Assembly: GCA_020629155.1 (NCBI GenBank)
Contig: JAHDDW010000001.1
Location: forward strand, 46,497-110,496
Direction of reading: 5' to 3'
Length of the DNA stretch: 64,000 nucleotides
Origin: Acidimicrobiales bacterium
GTDB taxonomy: Bacteria; Actinomycetota; Acidimicrobiia; Acidimicrobiales; SZUA-35
Positions 62,527 through 64,000 of this stretch are shown one piece after another (the first letter of the stretch is position 1; each line of letters opens with the position of its first letter). Below the pieces are notes generated by a model. That model was not told where the DNA came from. It ran no database searches and saw only the letters and a program-made list of their open reading frames with translations. A program made the position numbers and the translations under genes.

Positions 62527-63891
62527 TTATGCAGAGGCCATGACTTCTTGCACTTCAGCAACTCTACGGTCAACATCATCTTGAGAGGCAGCTTCCAAGT
62601 TAAGACGCAACAAAGGCTCGGTATTTGACGGGCGTAAGTTAAACCACCAATCACCATAGTCGACAGTTAAACCGTCAAGACGATCGCTATCTGCATCGCT
62701 ATAGTGTTGCGCCACTTTTTCTAACACAGCGTCTGTGTCAGTTACCTTTGTGTTGATTTCACCTGAAGCTTCATAGCGTTGCAGCGGCGCTAGCAGCTCT
62801 GACAGCGGCACATTTGCACGCGATAACTGCTCTAAAACAATAACCGCAGCAATCAGACCAGAGTCAGCGCGCCAGTTATCTTTGAAATAGTAATGCGCGC
62901 TATGCTCGCCACCAAACGCTGCGCCTGTTTCAGCCATAATCTGTTTGATAAATGAATGCCCGACACGCGAGCGAATTGGGCGGCCGCCATTTTCTTTCAC
63001 AACTTCAGCCACTGTTTTTGAACAGATCAGGTTATGAATAATGCTCGCACCTGGGGAGTCTTCCAAAATCTTTTTTGCAAGCAGCGCCGTGGTTAATGAG
63101 CCAGAAACAGGTTCTGCCTTTTCGTTAACAAGAAACACCCTGTCTGCATCGCCGTCGAATGCCAAACCAATGTCAGCTCCAGTCTCAAGCACACGAGCTT
63201 GCAAATCCTTAAGGTTTTCGACAACCAATGGATTCGCCTCATGATTCGGGAAGGTACCATCAAGCTCTTCATACATTATTTCGACATCGAACGGCAACTG
63301 ATCAAACACGGCTGGCAGAACAAAACCGCCCATACCGTTAGCGGTATCGGCAATAACTTTAAGCGGCCTGAGGCCTTCTTCATTTATGAAACCTAGAACA
63401 TGGGTAGCGAACCCACTGAGAAGATCTTGCGAGCTTTTGGCCCCTGGGTTTTCAACTGGGGCCAAGCCACTTTTTGCCTGCTCTTTGATAAATGACAGCC
63501 CTGTTTCTTGCCCAATTGGAACAGCATCACTTAAACACAATTTGATGCCGTTATAGCCCGCTGGGTTGTGAGAAGCAGTAAACATAACACCGGGAAGAGA
63601 TAAGCTTCCTGACGCGTAATACACCATATCTGTCGAACATAAACCAAGCTCTATCACATCAAGCCCTTGGCTCATCACACCGTCAGCGAAGGCGTTTACA
63701 AGTTCTTCAGCCGAAGGGCGCATATCGTGGCCAATAGCTACCGATGTCACATCAGGTTCAGTTTTGCGAACAAATGCAGCAAATCCTTGCCCTAGCGCTT
63801 CACAAACAGTTGCGTTGATCTGATCGGGGTACGTGCCTCGCACATCATACGCTTTTACGATTTCGTCTAATGAAAGAAGATTAATTGTCAT
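62527..63891 (-). CDS. manB: Phosphomannomutase/phosphoglucomutase
   Basis: Interconverts mannose-6- and mannose-1-phosphate (or glucose forms), feeding GDP-mannose and cell-wall glycans. IVKAYDVRGTYPDQIN at the N-terminus, MFTASHNPAGYNGIKL with the phosphorylated Ser (about residue 99), AFDGDADRVFLV as metal loop and GGEHSAHYYFKDNW as sugar loop; RPSNTEPLLRLNLEA at the C-terminus binds phosphate. I use ATG 63891 (MTINLLSL). 454 residues. First gene of manB - Trm112-like - SIS. Upstream to the window end (63,892-64,000) I see no supportable gene. Confidence 0.95.
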   Translation of the reverse strand: MTINLLSLDEIVKAYDVRGTYPDQINATVCEALGQGFAAFVRKTEPDVTSVAIGHDMRPSAEELVNAFADGVMSQGLDVIELGLCSTDMVYYASGSLSLPGVMFTASHNPAGYNGIKLCLSDAVPIGQETGLSFIKEQAKSGLAPVENPGAKSSQDLLSGFATHVLGFINEEGLRPLKVIADTANGMGGFVLPAVFDQLPFDVEIMYEELDGTFPNHEANPLVVENLKDLQARVLETGADIGLAFDGDADRVFLVNEKAEPVSGSLTTALLAKKILEDSPGASIIHNLICSKTVAEVVKENGGRPIRSRVGHSFIKQIMAETGAAFGGEHSAHYYFKDNWRADSGLIAAVIVLEQLSRANVPLSELLAPLQRYEASGEINTKVTDTDAVLEKVAQHYSDADSDRLDGLTVDYGDWWFNLRPSNTEPLLRLNLEAASQDDVDRRVAEVQEVMASA

Positions 63892-64000
63892 AGTGTAGAC
63901 AACACTACAACAACTAAACACAAAGCAGCTCATTCAAAGTTGAAATTTAACGAAAGGTGATCTCCACCAGCTAGTTACCGCTCTTACCTGCTTGCAAAAC

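Noticed and set aside
63892-64000. Possible end of a further minus-strand gene at the right edge
   Set aside because: A short frame ending ...GKSGN stop at about 63,971 exists, but fewer than ten codons are visible and nothing identifies it.

Overview
The window looks like chromosomal DNA of an actinobacterium with G+C somewhat under 50 % (judged by eye). Pointers to Actinomycetota are a DUF3097 gene, a PASTA-domain Ser/Thr kinase, an ECF sigma/anti-sigma pair, and the run phosphomannomutase - Trm112-like - SIS isomerase - adenosylhomocysteinase. A low-G+C member of the Acidimicrobiia is my best guess. That is an inference from gene content; no marker gene here settles it. No rRNA, phage, plasmid or CRISPR locus is visible. 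One tRNA, Leu(GAG), is present.

Layout. 1-4.5 kb: the end of a protein with an acidic repeat tail, galU, an FmdB-like gene and the tldD-tldE protease pair. 4.5-13.9 kb: a divergent GDPD-like protein, dxs, then a cell-envelope set (trypsin-like lipoprotein, DsbB, thioredoxin-fold protein), a large two-part FAD protein, an NfuA-type Fe-S carrier and DUF3097. 13.9-20.8 kb: a PASTA kinase, a VapBC pair, ligA, an AbrB/PIN pair, an S4 RNA-binding protein and a broken copy of the AbrB/PIN locus. 20.8-28.4 kb: a Gfo/Idh oxidoreductase, a lipoprotein, a SAM hydroxide adenosyltransferase coupled to a tiny membrane protein, a deoxyribonucleotidase, a CobW GTPase, a Fic protein and a PAP2 phosphatase. 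28.5-35.5 kb: rluB-scpB-scpA, rtcB, a membrane acyltransferase, a truncated rtcB copy and a GT20 (OtsA-like) glycosyltransferase.

35.5-41.8 kb: lipoproteins, a PIN module and the tRNA threonylcarbamoylation set (tsaE, tsaB, rimI, tsaD) with a TerC gene in front. 41.8-50 kb: a lipoprotein, htpX-lemA, a Phd/PIN module divergent from a DUF234-type ATPase, and sucCD. 50-58.5 kb: a nucleotidyltransferase remnant, two EEP-fold nucleases, a degenerate GGDEF protein, mutY, trmO, an AraC/GyrI-type regulator, a discoidin lipoprotein, tRNA-Leu and the ECF sigma operon. 58.5-64 kb: hairpin and tandem repeats, ahcY, a broken 2H phosphoesterase, then the SIS - Trm112 - manB operon. From 63,892 to the end I see no gene I can support.

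Housekeeping genes dominate, but accessory DNA is interspersed gene by gene instead of forming islands. The most distinctive pattern is that single accessory genes (acyltransferase, fic, possibly hslR) sit between an intact gene and a truncated direct copy of that same gene (rtcB, PAP2 phosphatase, AbrB/PIN). A 125-bp MITE-like element occurs twice, next to two of these sites. REP-like hairpin pairs occur twice. Three genes (protease lipoprotein, PASTA kinase, 2H phosphoesterase) have reading frames that single-base changes in short homopolymers would repair, so they are either real frameshifts or assembly errors.
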